64,000 nucleotides of DNA from Chrysaora quinquecirrha (GCA_014526335.1 JACTAT010000012.1:1397318-1461317); one strand, 5' to 3'; shown: positions 25,901 to 36,640, counted from the stretch's first letter. The notes: generated by a model from the letters alone, not told the origin. Made by a program: numbers and translations.

Positions 25901-26162
25901 TCATCTGCCATACCTGCTCGAGGTCAAAGTTATTCAAGTACAGCCTTTTCAGAGAACTGGTTGAATTGGGTTCCACATGATGATGGCCAAGTAGGCCTAT
26001 CCCATCGATATTTTGCCACGAGCCGATGAAGTCAGAAACTTGTTTTGTACAGCCTAACATGCCTTCAACAATACTGTCAGGATCTTTTAGAAACATATCC
26101 ATATTATCAAAAACCGACTCGAAATTGTTCGAAGAAGTGTGAAGCAACTCCTTAGCGTCCAT
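16951..26162 (-). CDS. MPHOSPH10: U3 small nucleolar ribonucleoprotein MPP10 (seven exons, complete)
   Basis: MPP10 works in the nucleolar small-subunit processome with IMP3 and IMP4 on the U3 snoRNA in early 18S rRNA processing. Exons: 26162-25408, 22739-22472, 20267-20126, 19135-19068, 18570-18433, 18331-18221, 17406-16951; all GT-AG, phases agree, total 645 codons with stop, against about 680 residues in vertebrates. Exon 1 gives LKRLYLNNFDLEQVWQ and GFFVLEEMNRFLD; exon 2 gives NLMFADFFDQP and an acidic tract. Exon 3 gives KRWQTVGEVSASKRPKNSLL; exon 4 ITEETTLTLEDLIKQRIKD; exon 5 AWDDVTRKIKP and HEKSKISLAEVYE; exon 6 MMSSLFSKLNALSNF. Exon 7 gives LLAPEEIY, a Lys/Arg-rich helix and SSKFFSQLQ near the C-terminus, all matching the family in order. 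The start is an ATG with AAGG before it and G after; the same frame remains open upstream without another ATG. Confidence 0.95.
17407..18220 (-). other. MPHOSPH10 intron 6
   Basis: Donor GTAATA after CCAAAACAG, acceptor TTTGTTTGCAG. No element or gene recognised inside. Confidence 0.8.
18571..19067 (-). other. MPHOSPH10 intron 4
   Basis: Donor GTATAA after GATGAG, acceptor CCATTTCTAG. No recognisable element. The next intron (18432-18332) is only 101 bp. Confidence 0.8.
19136..20125 (-). other. MPHOSPH10 intron 3
   Basis: Donor GTGCGT after GTTGGAG, acceptor TTGCTTAG. Contains a G homopolymer near 19385. Otherwise unremarkable AT-rich sequence. Confidence 0.8.
20268..22471 (-). other. MPHOSPH10 intron 2
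   Basis: Donor GTTAGT after AAGAAG. A competing donor-like GTAAGA lies 9 bases earlier in the exon, but only the GTTAGT site keeps the frame. Holds family A copy 2 (20460-20840). No gene seen. Confidence 0.8.
20460..20840 (+). repeat. dispersed repeat family A, copy 2
   Basis: Matches copy 1 (1950-2480) block by block: cacagaaccggaaatttggt, gatgcggac, aaacaaagatct, ctttgccgaaa, gacctacgtacatggcacc. Inserted in intron 2 of MPHOSPH10. This copy gives an uninterrupted version of the site that is split by an insertion in copy 3. Confidence 0.6.
22740..25407 (-). other. MPHOSPH10 intron 1
   Basis: Donor GTAAGT directly after AATCATGG, acceptor ATTTTCTAAAG; joining gives an uninterrupted frame. 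The intron holds a degenerate minisatellite at about 24240-24600. Nothing else recognised. Confidence 0.8.
24240..24600 (+). repeat. degenerate AATTGAAACGAATTTGGT minisatellite
   Basis: Short interleaved blocks (aattgaaacgaatttggt, gcaatttggtaca, gcaattgaaa) recur about a dozen times with drift, then appear inverted (ttcgtaccaaattcgta, gtacgaattttcg) towards the right end. The array could fold on itself. Non-coding; lies in intron 1 of MPHOSPH10. Confidence 0.6.
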
Positions 26163-26640
26163 CCTTGAATATGTATGTAGGTACACCTATAATTGACAGT
26201 ACAGTATCAAGGAATCACGTGTCACCACATTTCCTTTCCTCCACGCTTCTTGACTTGACCACAAAGTAAACCGCGTGCAATGGAGAATGAAATTCGGCCA
26301 TCGGAGAATGAGATTGAGAATGAGATACAAAATGAGATTCAAATGCTTGCAGTTTGACAACGAAATGTAAAACACCAGTCACCATTACGGGCAGTATTTG
26401 ATAGAAATGATAATTTTGATAGTAACTCACTTCTGAACTTTGCTAATTTCATATTTTGCAGTTCATTGCTTGAAAACTTAACTGGTCTCAACTTGGTCCT
26501 TCCATGCTTGCCTGACTTTCTACACTGGACAACCTATGGTGAAGTTCTTTCCCTGGCAAAGTGCGCAAAGTGACAGATACTTTTCATGGTTTCATTGACC
26601 CTAGCAAAGCAATAATCAATACTGTTACAGTCAATTTTCA
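26163..26640 (-). promoter_or_regulatory. upstream region of MPHOSPH10
   Basis: Presumed 5' UTR and promoter of MPHOSPH10. Includes a small run of gagaatgagat repeats at about 26285-26340. No TATA box recognised, as is usual for ribosome-biogenesis genes; assignment is by position. Confidence 0.35.
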
Positions 26641-26649
26641 AAAAAGACG

Positions 26650-27620
26650 AGAAAATGTAGGTCTGCACTTGAAAAAGGCGGAACTTGTTCCCAGATGCTG
26701 ATGGAAGTGCACCAAAAATTGTGCTGACGAATAATAGTAGGGAAATTCTGTTTAATCTTATCTCCTACACACTTTTTTATAAGAATACAGTCTATAAGAA
26801 TTTTTCGGCTCAAAGTGACTGAAATTTAAGAATTATTTAAGAATAATGCCAGGCTCAACCTTCATGAGGAAAACTTGTTGATATTCCTCTGCGTCTTTCA
26901 CAAGGCACGAAATGTGTTTGTCGCGCTGTTTTGTTTTACGATAACATTGGACTAATTTTGGTTTAACGAGATTGACGGAGTTGAAATAATACTTCTAACT
27001 GCACATTTTTTTGTAGATTAAGTTGGTTTATCATAAAATGGTAAATGACAAAGATTTGGCTACATTCTCTTGATCTCCAGGTCAATTGGTAACATTGTAA
27101 ATTAGAATATTTCAAGAATATTTTTAGTTTCAAAATCGAAAAATCTCAAGAATAATCAAGGCTCGGAAAAAATTAAGGTATTCCTATAAAAAATTATGTG
27201 ATCTTCGCGACGTGCAACCTACGTACCTGGAGGGGGGCTTTTGGGGGTATCAAAACCCGAAAACCCTGAAAAATTGGGACAAACCCGAAAACCTGGATGA
27301 CCTTAGTTTCAACATCTATTTAAGAATCTTACACATTGATATCCTTTGTGATGTTTAAAGCCCAAAAATCCACAAGTTTTTACCAATTCTTGCAACAATA
27401 CCTGAAACCCAAGCTAGAGAAATGCCAAAAACCTTTGCCCGTTTAATATGCCCTATTATTATATTGACGTGACCCGAAAACCCGCATGATTTTATGGAAA
27501 AACCCAAAACCCGAGGTAAAACCCGCAGCCAGTTAAATCACAAAGCCCCCCTTTACCTGGCATCATACGGGGAAGAAAATCCATAAACAACCAAAAATTA
27601 TGTGTGGTAGGAACGCAATT
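26650..27620 (+). repeat. dispersed repeat family A, copy 3 (interrupted)
   Basis: Shares gcggaacttgttcccagatgc and gctgacgaataatag with copy 1 (1950-2400), then gcaacctacgtacctgg and catcatacgg with copies 1 and 2. A 321-bp insertion splits the final block (see 27233-27553). Confidence 0.55.
27233..27553. mobile_element. 321-bp MITE with 7-bp target duplication
   Basis: The insert is flanked by direct repeats TACCTGG (27226-27232 and 27554-27560). Its ends are inverted, AGGGGGGCTTT on the left and the reverse complement on the right. The interior is rich in acccgaaaaccc-type repeats. Family A copies 1 and 2 show the same site without the insert, which supports a genuine insertion. Superfamily not assigned. 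Confidence 0.75.
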
Positions 27621-28180
27621 CATGGAAGAACTTTCCAAATGCTAAAAACTAACCGAGGGTATTAGCCAAACAATTTCTTGCTGAAAGGCCCAAAACCATC
27701 CGAAAATAACGTCCTGTGGGTAGCCGTATTACTTTGTTCAGCTCTAAATTAAGCCCAGTTTTTGAGCAAATCATGAGTGCCTGATGAACTACATTGTTGA
27801 TGAGGCTTATTTTCCTCGGTTATGGGCTAACGGAATCCCAGTTTTTTGCTCCTTTTCGCAAGCAAATTTTAAAGATGGATCTACTCACTTACAGATTTTT
27901 TGTTGACATCTTACGGTTACCGACATCATAGAGACGGAGCAGAAGGAGCTGTGCACCTAAATTATTTTTCTTTTTCTTATTGAGAATCCGATACTCAATA
28001 TGATTGAAATGATACGCAGTAACGAGAAAAGACCAGCCACTGGAACCATACAGAAGGAATCGCAAAAAGATGGTCATTCTTGCAGTATTTAAAACGCTGC
28101 TGAAACTTTAAAAACGATAAAGCAGATGGGCCTAATCGAAAATAAGCCAACACAATGGCGAAGGGTCATTTTACACTCTT
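27621..28180. other. spacer, nothing recognised
   Basis: No conserved coding sequence or repeat recognised between family A copy 3 and the LINE. Confidence 0.5.
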
Positions 28181-29292
28181 ATGCAGTCAATCCAGCTTGA
28201 CCCCACACCGCAGAGAGCCGAGAAAGAGGATAGCAATAGGAATAACAGCATTGTTGAGGCAACAAATAATATTATGGAATCAGATAGTGTAAGAATGATA
28301 CCGTCCTCTCCTAGAATAATGCGGGAAACTGATAAGACAAAGAACACATCGACTATGAGAAAAAATGTAGGAGATGAAGCTCTAATTTCAACAATCTCAG
28401 ATTTAGCTAGAAATTTTCAAAGAATAAACGAGCTGCTGCAAACGGAAAGAGAGTTCTCAAGAAAACTGTTATTGGAAAATCTTGACCTTAAAGCAAGGGT
28501 TCAAAACTTAGACATCTACCACACTCAAAGAACTCAAAAACAAGTTAGCCGAATCCACAAGAGAGGCGAATTCTTCTCGCTAGCCAAGAGTGCCAATGAA
28601 CCAACATCAATCGAATCTGCTGAAGATCGGGATCCTAATAGAAGTGTCAAAATAATGGAAATTGTAATAAATGATGAGGAGTTGCAATGCTCACCATGTA
28701 GTCCAAAGAATGATAATGGCCAAAGCAGGAGGGTAACAATGAAAGCAACAAAAATGTAAACCAAAGAAAACCTGTAAAGGAAAAAGAAAACAAAGCAAAC
28801 GCGAAAAAGGCATCAGCAGGCACACCAATGGTGAATTGGCAGAAAATCAAAGTCCTAATAGCCGGTGACTCCCAGCTTCGGAAAGTAAGGGAAGATAAAT
28901 TGTCAACAAGAAATTGTCATGTAGAAGATCAATGCAAACCTGGATTGAGAATAGAACAGACATGTTCGCCTATAGGGAAGACTGAAGCAGACGTGATAAC
29001 TGTTCACGCTGGCACAAACAATGTCAAGAGTAAGCAGCCACAACAACTGACCAACGAAATTGTCAAAAATCTGGAGACTATCCAAAGCACTAACCCCTCC
29101 GCCAAGGTTGCGTTCTCGTCGATACTTAAAAGAAGAGACAATCAAATGTTAAACGCTAGAGTGATACAAGTGAATAAATTAGTGGCCGAAGCCCTAATTC
29201 TTAAAGGTATTGATTTTATAGACAATGATAATATAATTTATAGTAATTTAGCAACTGATGGGCTAGATTTGAACGATGATGGGGTGTACCGA
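28181..29292 (+). pseudogene. LINE ORF1: coiled coil plus SGNH-like esterase domain
   Basis: The first 190 codons carry a heptad-like region (about 28380-28520: LISTISDLARNFQRINELL and on). One frame change near 28730 leads into an SGNH hydrolase-like domain. It has GDSQL at about 28864 (block I Ser), HAGTNN at 29006 (block III) and DGLDLNDDG at 29259. The last normally has DGLHLN, so the catalytic His is Asp here. Such coiled-coil and esterase ORF1 proteins belong to CR1/L2-type non-LTR retrotransposons and bind RNA. Inactive by frameshift. Confidence 0.7.
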
Positions 29293-29950
29293 GATTTTCA
29301 GGTAACCTCAGGAATTTCGCCAAGTACTGTTGCTTTCCCGAATATTGTATCTTTAGGGAAATATAGGCATGACTTAGAGATCATTCTTAAGGAGAACGAG
29401 ATAGATATTATCGGCCTAAGCAAAACACGTGTAGATAGTACTATCACGGACACGATAGATGGGTCTAAAATTTTTCGAAATGGCAGAAACTCCAATGGGG
29501 GAGAAATGACCATATACATTAAGAATAATCTTCCAAAGCTGAGCATGAAAATAAAAGTGATAAACCACAACTCTATGCCTTGAAATATCACCAGCCCATG
29601 CAAAGCCGTTCTCTTTTGTATGCTGGTATCGCCCACCAACTTCATATGTTGATAATGAAGCATTTGAAAATCTCAAGCAGGTATTAACTAATTAAGGAAA
29701 AAGAGGTCATTCTAATAGGTGATACCAACTGTGACTTAGATAACAGCAATTCCAATGCAAGAACGCTTAAGCTAGTATATTGTTAATATCATTTAGAACA
29801 GTTGATAAAAGAGCGTAACGTGACCAGAATCGCCTTTGTAACAACTGCGAATGGGGAGCAGAAAACAAGGAAAACGTTAATAGACCATGTCTCTTCCTCC
29901 TGCCCAAAATGCATAATAAAAGCAGATATCCAAAAATTCTTAGGAGTAGC
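29293..29950 (+). pseudogene. LINE endonuclease (APE type), 3' truncated
   Basis: Reading continues without a stop from ORF1 into the endonuclease: NEIDIIGLSKTRVDST (about 29397) matches the NxIDIxxxxETxLD block, with the usual Glu as Lys, and RNGRNSNGG (29482) matches the RxDRxxxGGG block. Beyond 29583 the domain continues across frameshifts (CWYRPPTS at about 29620, LIGDTNCDLD at 29715, TLIDHVSS at 29877). The reverse transcriptase is absent because the opposed Penelope element begins at about 29960. Confidence 0.7.
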
Positions 29951-29974
29951 GCATCAATAAGAAATTTAACGGCA

Positions 29975-30050
29975 AAAACAACAACATTTAATTTGCAAAA
30001 CATGTTTCGGACATGCACTGTCCATCATCAGTTGATAAATTCAAATTTCT
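29975..30050 (-). ncRNA. hammerhead-ribozyme-like motif in the Penelope 3' region, copy 1
   Basis: On the minus strand CUGAUGA (30031-30025) is followed by stem II UGGAC/GUCCG with a 7-nt loop and GAAAC (30008-30004). The next bases ACAUGU are self-complementary and could make a very short helix III or a dimeric one. Predicted cleavage is after GUU. Flanks form helix I: CAA/UUG, a small internal loop, then AAUUU/AAAUU and AUUU/AAAU. Hammerheads are known in Penelope-like elements; GUU is an uncommon cleavage triplet, so activity is uncertain. Confidence 0.6.
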
Positions 30051-30250
30051 ACAAAGGTTAATTTTATAAGGAAAAGTAAGTTACGTAATATATGTTTACA
30101 ACAATAGATGAGAGAAAAAAATGTTAATTGATATTATGGGTGTGGTTAAAAGAAAAAGGTTAAAACGCTAAGATAATGATAAATTGTAATGATACAGCTG
30201 CCTATTCAAAGTAGGCTTTTCCCATGAGATGTGCAAAGCCTCTTTGATCT

Positions 30251-31746
30251 TCAATTTAAAGTTTGGGCGGTGTCCAAAACAGAGAAACAATCCTCTGTGC
30301 AAGCCTGACGACAGATTTCCGATTCCTGCAAATGCTTGTAGATGTGTGAATTTTTATCTGTAACCAAATGTTCCCGGATTCGTGTAGAGAGATGGCGGCT
30401 GGTTTCGCCAACATAAGATGCAGTACTGCATCCAGCGCAAGAAAATTTGTAAATTACACGAGCCCGGAGGCACTTGGGCACAGAATCCTTCACCCCAAAC
30501 ATATTACGAAGCTTAAACGAAGTAAATTCGAGTTTAATATCGATATCTGTACAATACTGTTGAACTAGGTGTTTTATTTTACGTTGAGCAACGAGAGAGT
30601 AACGACCAATATACGGAAGCTTATAATAGCATTTGTTATCAGACGCAGTATGATTCCTAGGTTGATTATCCTCACTAGGGGTATCCCTAACTTTGTCTAG
30701 ATACTTACGAACAATATTGTCGACGATATATGATGGGTACAGATTCTTATTAAAGATTGAAGTAAGCTTCTTAATATCAATATCAAACCCAGAACAAGTA
30801 TTATTAATCTTGTAAGTCCTATCAACGAGAGTTCTAATCAAGCCTATTTTGTACGAAAACGATGTAAAACTGAAAAAATTAGTTAGAAGACCAGTATAAG
30901 TTGTTTTACGAAAAACAGAAGTGCGGACCGATTCACTATTACTGTTATCTATCAAAATATCCAAAACGGTAGCTGGTTGTTATCCTGTTTATCCATAGTA
31001 AACTTAATGTTAGGGTGCTGCTTGTTAATAAAACTAAAAAATTTAAGTGCATCTTCTTCGTTATTAAATAAACAAAACGTATCATCAACATAACGACGGT
31101 AGAATAAAACGTTAGAATCCTTGTATGAATCTAACCAGATCTTCTCATGATGGCCAATGAAGAGATTGGCTAGAACTGGTGCTAATGGCGATTCCATCGA
31201 TACGCCGTCGGCCTGATCATAACAATCACCATTAAAAAGAAAATGCGTCTGTGCTGTGGCAAAAAGAAAAAGTTCCTTAAGATTAGCTGTACTAAGTTTA
31301 ATATTAGGGTTGTCATTACAAATATAAGATACTGCTAAATCGATACATTCAGTTAAAGGAATGCTGGTAAATAAACTTTGTACATCAAACGAAACCATAA
31401 ACTTATCAAAAGTGGATTGATTATTAATTTCTTCAACAAACGAAAACGTATCTTTAACACAATATTCCGTAGGTATAAAAGGATCCAATAACGAACATAA
31501 GTATTTGGCTAAATCGTAATTATATGTACCTATCGAAGAGACAATAGGACGAAATGGAGGTGCAGAATTATTAGAGCGCGGCTTGTGCATTTTCGGGAGT
31601 CCATGTATTCTAGCGGGTTGCGATCCCGAAGGATAAATCTTTTCATAGATATCTTTATCTAAACGACCTTGCTCGTTTAAGTCAATCTGGGTGCTCCAGC
31701 CAGTCTTCTTCAGCAACTCGCAATATAAGATTAGCTGCCCCTCCAC
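30251..31746 (-). pseudogene. Penelope-like reverse transcriptase/GIY-YIG endonuclease, one frameshift
   Basis: The RT part (31746-30952) has GLPKMHKP (Penelope PKMHK motif), FDVQSLFTSIPL with the first catalytic Asp, DGVSMESPLAPVLANLF (usually MGSPLGP) and RRYVDDTF with the catalytic YVDD. A single frame change near 30955 separates it from the C-terminal part. There, SYVGETSRHLSTRIREH (about 30409-30359) is the GIY-YIG endonuclease core. Coding is otherwise uninterrupted, so this copy is young. The N-terminal end starts at YCELLKKTGWSTQID, the same point where a second fragment begins at about 35207. Confidence 0.85.
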
Positions 31747-31750
31747 TCCT

Positions 31751-32680
31751 CCCGCAGCGACGGTCTCAACACTCTCTGCCTTTCAAACAGCGAAGCCTCC
31801 CTCGCACTCTCCATATCTTAGCCAATTGAAAGGAAGAGAGTGGAATACGGTGAGAATAGTACTCTAGCAATATGAAATTAGCCAAAACACCCTGATCTTG
31901 GACCAGGTTCAGGGGAAAAGATAGATAAAGCCATTATATATCAAATACTCAATTAGAAAAAATTCTGAGTGGCTGGGTTGGATATTTGCTTCTGTTTTGA
32001 ATACCATATTTTTAAGTAATACTGAAATCACAACCTGTGACAATGATAAAGAGATCAAATATCAAGCAAAAGGAAACTGCATATAGAAGACAGATTATAT
32101 GGAAAACAGAGATAAAATAAGCAAAGAGAAAATAAACCCAACCCAGCAACTCAGACCAACAGTCAGAGACCGCGGATTAGAGCCTTTAGTTAAGCCCCTG
32201 AGTGACTGTGCAGGATGAAAAGACAGAAATTCAATAGCATGAGAAGAAAAAGAAAACATTATCAAAAGAAAAAAACATACAAACAGATTCTAAAAGCAAA
32301 TGCTACATATGATGTCATATTTCATAAGAACTAAAAAGCCGATTGCAATAGTATCTGCAGCGATATAAAAAACCCTATTAATCCATAAAAGCACCTATAT
32401 TGTAGGGTAGCGATTAATAAAATCCAATATTCATTGCTGCACAAAAGACAGCAATGGCATCATCATAAATTAATTTGCAAAACCTCAAGAATATAATGAA
32501 TAAACTTTGAAAATGAGGCTCAATGTCCAACCATAAAGTAAAGAGAAATCATGGAAATAATCTAACAGCGTGCAGAGCCACAAGAAGATCAACTTTTCTC
32601 AGGGCCATTGTTAAAGATGCAAGGCAAATAAGTAAGCAATAAATTGTATCAAAATATTTGATATGAGATTTTGATCGCAA
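31751..32680. other. spacer, nothing recognised
   Basis: Low-complexity A-rich sequence without a recognisable gene. It lies between the 5' end of the truncated Penelope element and the 89-bp satellite, and the rest of the LINE was not found here. Confidence 0.45.
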
Positions 32681-32689
32681 GGACGCTTT

Positions 32690-33780
32690 CGTCCACTATC
32701 AGGCAAGAAAAATCATTGAAAAATCAATAACCTGACAGAGCTGCATAGTATAAAGTTATGATAGTAAGAATTTTCAAGTCCACCTTCAACATGCGAGAAA
32801 AATCATTTAACAATTAATAAACTGATGGGGCCACATAATTACATATCGATTGTAAGCATTTTTAGGTCCACCATCAACATGCAAAAAACAAATATTGCAC
32901 AATTAATAAACTGATGGGGCCACATAATTACATATCGATTGTAAGCATTTTTAGGTCCACCATCAACATGCAAGAAACAATTATTGCACAATCAATAAAC
33001 TGATGGGGCCACAGAATAACATTTGATTATAAGCATTTTTAGGTCCACCATCAACATGCAAGAAACAATTATTGCACAATCAATAAACTGATTGGACCAC
33101 AAAATAACATTTGATTATAAGCATTTTTAGGTCCACCATCAACCATGCAAGAAACAATTACTGCACAATCAATAAACTGATTGGACCACAAAATAACATT
33201 TGATTACAAGCATTTTTAGGTCCACCATCAACCATGCAAGAAACAATTATTGCACAATCAATAAACTGATGGGACCACAAAATAACATTTGATTATAAGC
33301 ATTTTTAGGTCCACCATCAACCAGGCAAGAAACAATTATTGCACAATCAATAAACTGATGGGACCACAAAATAACATTTGATTATAAGCATTTTTAGGTC
33401 CACCATCAACATGCAAGAAACAATTATTGCACAATCAATAAACTGATAGGGCCACATAATAACATTTTGATTGTAAGTATTTCCAGGTCCACCATCAACA
33501 TGCAAGAAACATTTATTGCACAATCAATAAACTGATGGGGCCAAATAATAACATATTGATTATAAGCATTTTAGGTCCACCATCAACATGCAAGAAACAA
33601 ATTATTGCACAATCAATAAACTGATGGGGCCAGTATAATAACATTTTGATTGTGAGCATTTGCAAGCATTTCCAGGTCTACCATCAACATGAAAGAAACA
33701 TTTGCACAATCAATAAACTGATTGGGCCACATAACATGAAGTTCTGATAGCCAGAATTTGTTAGGTTCACTGGCAAGATG
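32690..33780 (+). repeat. satellite array, about 89-bp unit, about 12 copies
   Basis: The phrase aggtccaccatcaac recurs at 32864, 32953, 33041, 33129, 33218 and on, with spacing 88-89. Outer units are more diverged than inner ones. Each unit has tgatgg-gacc near one end and ggtcc-accatca near the other, which pair as a hairpin of about nine base pairs with one bulge. Non-coding. Confidence 0.85.
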
Positions 33781-35200
33781 CAAGAAAATCGTTCAACAAC
33801 AATCCATTGACAGGACAACAAGATACCTATATTTACCTATATACTGTACCTTACAAGACATTTTAGGTAGCTATGGTAAGCTTGAGTTTTGTAAAACAAA
33901 TGAGCAAAATTGGTATCGGTGCCTATCTATATATGTTTATGCAATGTTTTGCACCCTTAAATAAGCAATAACAACAGGTAAATTCAAAGCCAGGAGGTGT
34001 TTAGGCCGACACAAACTGGTCGGCAGCACTGAAACGGCCTCTAAATTCTAGTGAGGTAATGAGGTCTAAATAGACACGTAGTTGCAGAAAAACAATGGGT
34101 ATGATTGCAAATGCAACAAAAATTGAATTAAAGGTACCCATTAGCCATGTTTGAAGAATGAGATCACGCCTAGGAGATTGCAATGAACAGAATAGAGTTG
34201 CAACAAATTTCGGCCCTGTTCTCGCATTTTTAACCTGATTCTAACTGAATCAAAATCCAGCTGTACCCCATCGGCAAACAAATCTGATTTCTATCAGATC
34301 CGACTTTGTTCCCTAGCCGCCTAACCGTCCTTGTTTTCTCCTGTTAGCAATAATTGCCACTGATCCCCGTTTTATCTACATGTTTCCTTGTGCGTGTTCG
34401 CACTTATTACCCTCCGTTCCCGCACGTTCCGCCGAAAACCACTGTTTCCCGCTCATTCCAGATCGTTCCTGACTTCATTCTTTGTTCCAGCTTTTAGAGA
34501 TACATAGACAAATTGCTTTTACGCAAGTGGCGTGTAATTGAGTGGTAAACAACTTTGGTAGAACAAAGGAACACAATTGGTTGAGTTCAACTAACAATAC
34601 ATGTCCGCAATGAAACCAAATCAAGAGCAAATCAAAATTTTGACCACATTGCAGGACCAAAAACATGTAGAATAATACGGCTTGCACTTTTTGGGCAGAA
34701 AAGGCTTCGTTCAAAAAAAGAAACGCGTTTCTAGGTTCAGCAGGGCGGGAGCTATTCATTAAATTCATTTATGAGGCTGAGTACAGAGGGAGAACAATAG
34801 GGAACTCAGTGGTTCAATGAAACGATTGTTTTCATTGTGCACATAGAGAATAGAAATTCCTACATAGAGAATAGAAATTCCGATCTTATTGTTACAACAT
34901 TCCTGATTCCTAGGTATCTAGGTATCTATCTATCTATCTATCTATATATCTATCTATCTATCTATCTAGGTCTATTTCTTCCGGTTTGCCGAAAACCCTT
35001 GCATAATGTTTGAATTCTTCAAACATAAAAAGGCACAAACAATGGCCTGAAAAATTAACAGGAATAGAAAATGATATACAACTTTATGCTTTAATGTTCC
35101 TCCTGGAATTCCTCCGGATTTCTAACATTAACTTAGGCCTACTAAAATGTTCCAGGCCAAGCACAGTTTGGCAGCGACGGCATTCGGTGTCACGTCGAGC
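33781..35200. other. spacer with a microsatellite
   Basis: No gene recognised. Contains the TATC microsatellite at 34912-34972. Confidence 0.45.
34912..34972 (+). repeat. (TATC)n microsatellite
   Basis: Imperfect run of tatc units, opened by ctaggtatctaggtatc and interrupted once by tatatatc. Confidence 0.9.
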
Positions 35201-35262
35201 AGCTACATCTTATATTGCGAGTTGCTGAAGAAGACTGGCTGGAGCACACAGATTGACTTATA
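35201..35262 (+). pseudogene. short Penelope-like RT fragment
   Basis: Encodes YCELLKKTGWSTQIDL, nearly identical in DNA to the start of the RT at 31730-31680. Homology begins at agctacatcttatattgcg, close to where the larger copy also begins, and stops after about 60 bases. Confidence 0.7.
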
Positions 35263-36090
35263 TAACAAAGAGAAATCCCTAGGAGGGTTCCTCTTGGATT
35301 CCCGCACCCTAAGAGGGTTGTTACATCGATTATCTTTGCCTAATAACAAATTCAGCGATTTTCATCCAGTGAGAATATTCCTAACGCTTTTGTGTCAACT
35401 TAAGATGCAAAATTAGTAGCATTACAGCTGGGTAAATTCTAAAATCATATCCCTGTCTCATCGGAAACTTCAATTTAAAATGTCCTTCATAAACAATGAA
35501 TATATCACTATATCGGAACGATTTTCATTCTGTGTGTTTGCGCTCTGAATTTTCAAAGGAACACTCAACTTGAAACCCGAAAAATTTATGGCCTCTTAAT
35601 AGTGTTTTATAATAGTGTTTTATAGTATGTTATACAGTATAGCGCAAAGTTTAGCGTAGCGATTTATGAAGATAATCAAAGCAAGAACTCTTCTTGAAAA
35701 CGGAGAGAATATGAGTGAAGTTCAAAATGAATTACAGTCTCCTATTGTCCTTTGACGTCCTTTGACCCCCTGAAAACGTGAAAACATACTTACTGAAAAC
35801 GCGAAGCAACCATAATCCAAAACCAGCCAAAAGCACTCAAAACGAACCATAACTTGATGAAAAGCACCCAAAGCGACCCAGAAATATACAATTCACCTCG
35901 AATCATCCATTAAGTGGCAGAAAATCCTTGAAAAATCACCAGCAACTCTCATGATCTCTGAAATTTCATTCTTAACTCTTAAAATAAAATTCTACTTTTG
36001 TCTTGGGACTTTTGTTGACATTAAAAGCTTTTACATCGCTGGAGTCGGAAAAGCCTTTCTTGTCCACAACAGTACTGAAGTATTGCGTTT
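35263..36090. other. spacer, nothing recognised
   Basis: No conserved gene or structured repeat recognised; some short direct repeats such as aatagtgttttatagta near 35600. Confidence 0.45.
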
Positions 36091-36094
36091 TAGC

Positions 36095-36640
36095 GTGAAG
36101 TTAGACTAGCCCTTGCCCGTCTAAGACCACCGCCTCATGAGGACCACCATGAACTGCGCCAATAACAAATTGCACCTAAAAGGCACTGTGCATTGAGGTG
36201 GCTATATTTGATGTTAATCTACATCTTGATCTTAATCTTCTTGTTAGTCTAGTCTTAATCCCAGTCTTCAACTTAAATGGAATCTTAATCTTATCTTCTA
36301 CCTGAATTGGAATCTTAACCTTAATCTTAATCTAAATGTTAATTTTAATCTGAATCAGAATCTTGATTTTAATCTTAACCTTAATTTTAAGCTTAATCTG
36401 AATCTTAATCTTAATCTTCAACTCCATCTTAATATTAGTCATAGTCTTTGTTTATCTTGGTCTAAGTATCCGTCTTTCATTTTTGAACTTAAAATTGAAG
36501 TTCATTTTCAAATCAGTCTTAATGTGAACCTTTATGTTAATTTGATGTAAATCTGAAATAACATTGAAACTTAAAATTAATGTTAATGTTGTTCTTAATC
36601 GCCACATGCAATAATGTCAATCTCAAACTTTATCATCATC
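36095..36640 (+). repeat. family C repeat with (CTTAAT)n-like tail, copy 1
   Basis: Starts with gactagcccttgcccgtcta, then a block including ggcactgtgcattgaggtgg, and passes into several hundred bases of drifting cttaat hexamers. The same head occurs at about 43038 and 44458. Confidence 0.7.

Larger units (their letters stand above)
29960..31750 (-). mobile_element. Penelope-like element, 5' truncated
   Basis: Minus-strand element with RT, GIY-YIG endonuclease and a 3' region of about 290 bases that recurs at 44757-44915. The shared 3' boundary in both copies is agaaatttaac, placing the element end near 29960-29971. It adjoins the broken LINE head to head, so it probably inserted there or was joined by rearrangement. 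The N-terminal part of the protein is missing. Confidence 0.8.

Noticed and set aside
32690..33780. ctgatgg...gaaac words in the 89-bp satellite as a hammerhead ribozyme
   Set aside because: The core would need CUGANGA but reads CUGAUGG or CUGAUUGG in the units, and GAAAC lies outside the stem formed by the pairing arms.
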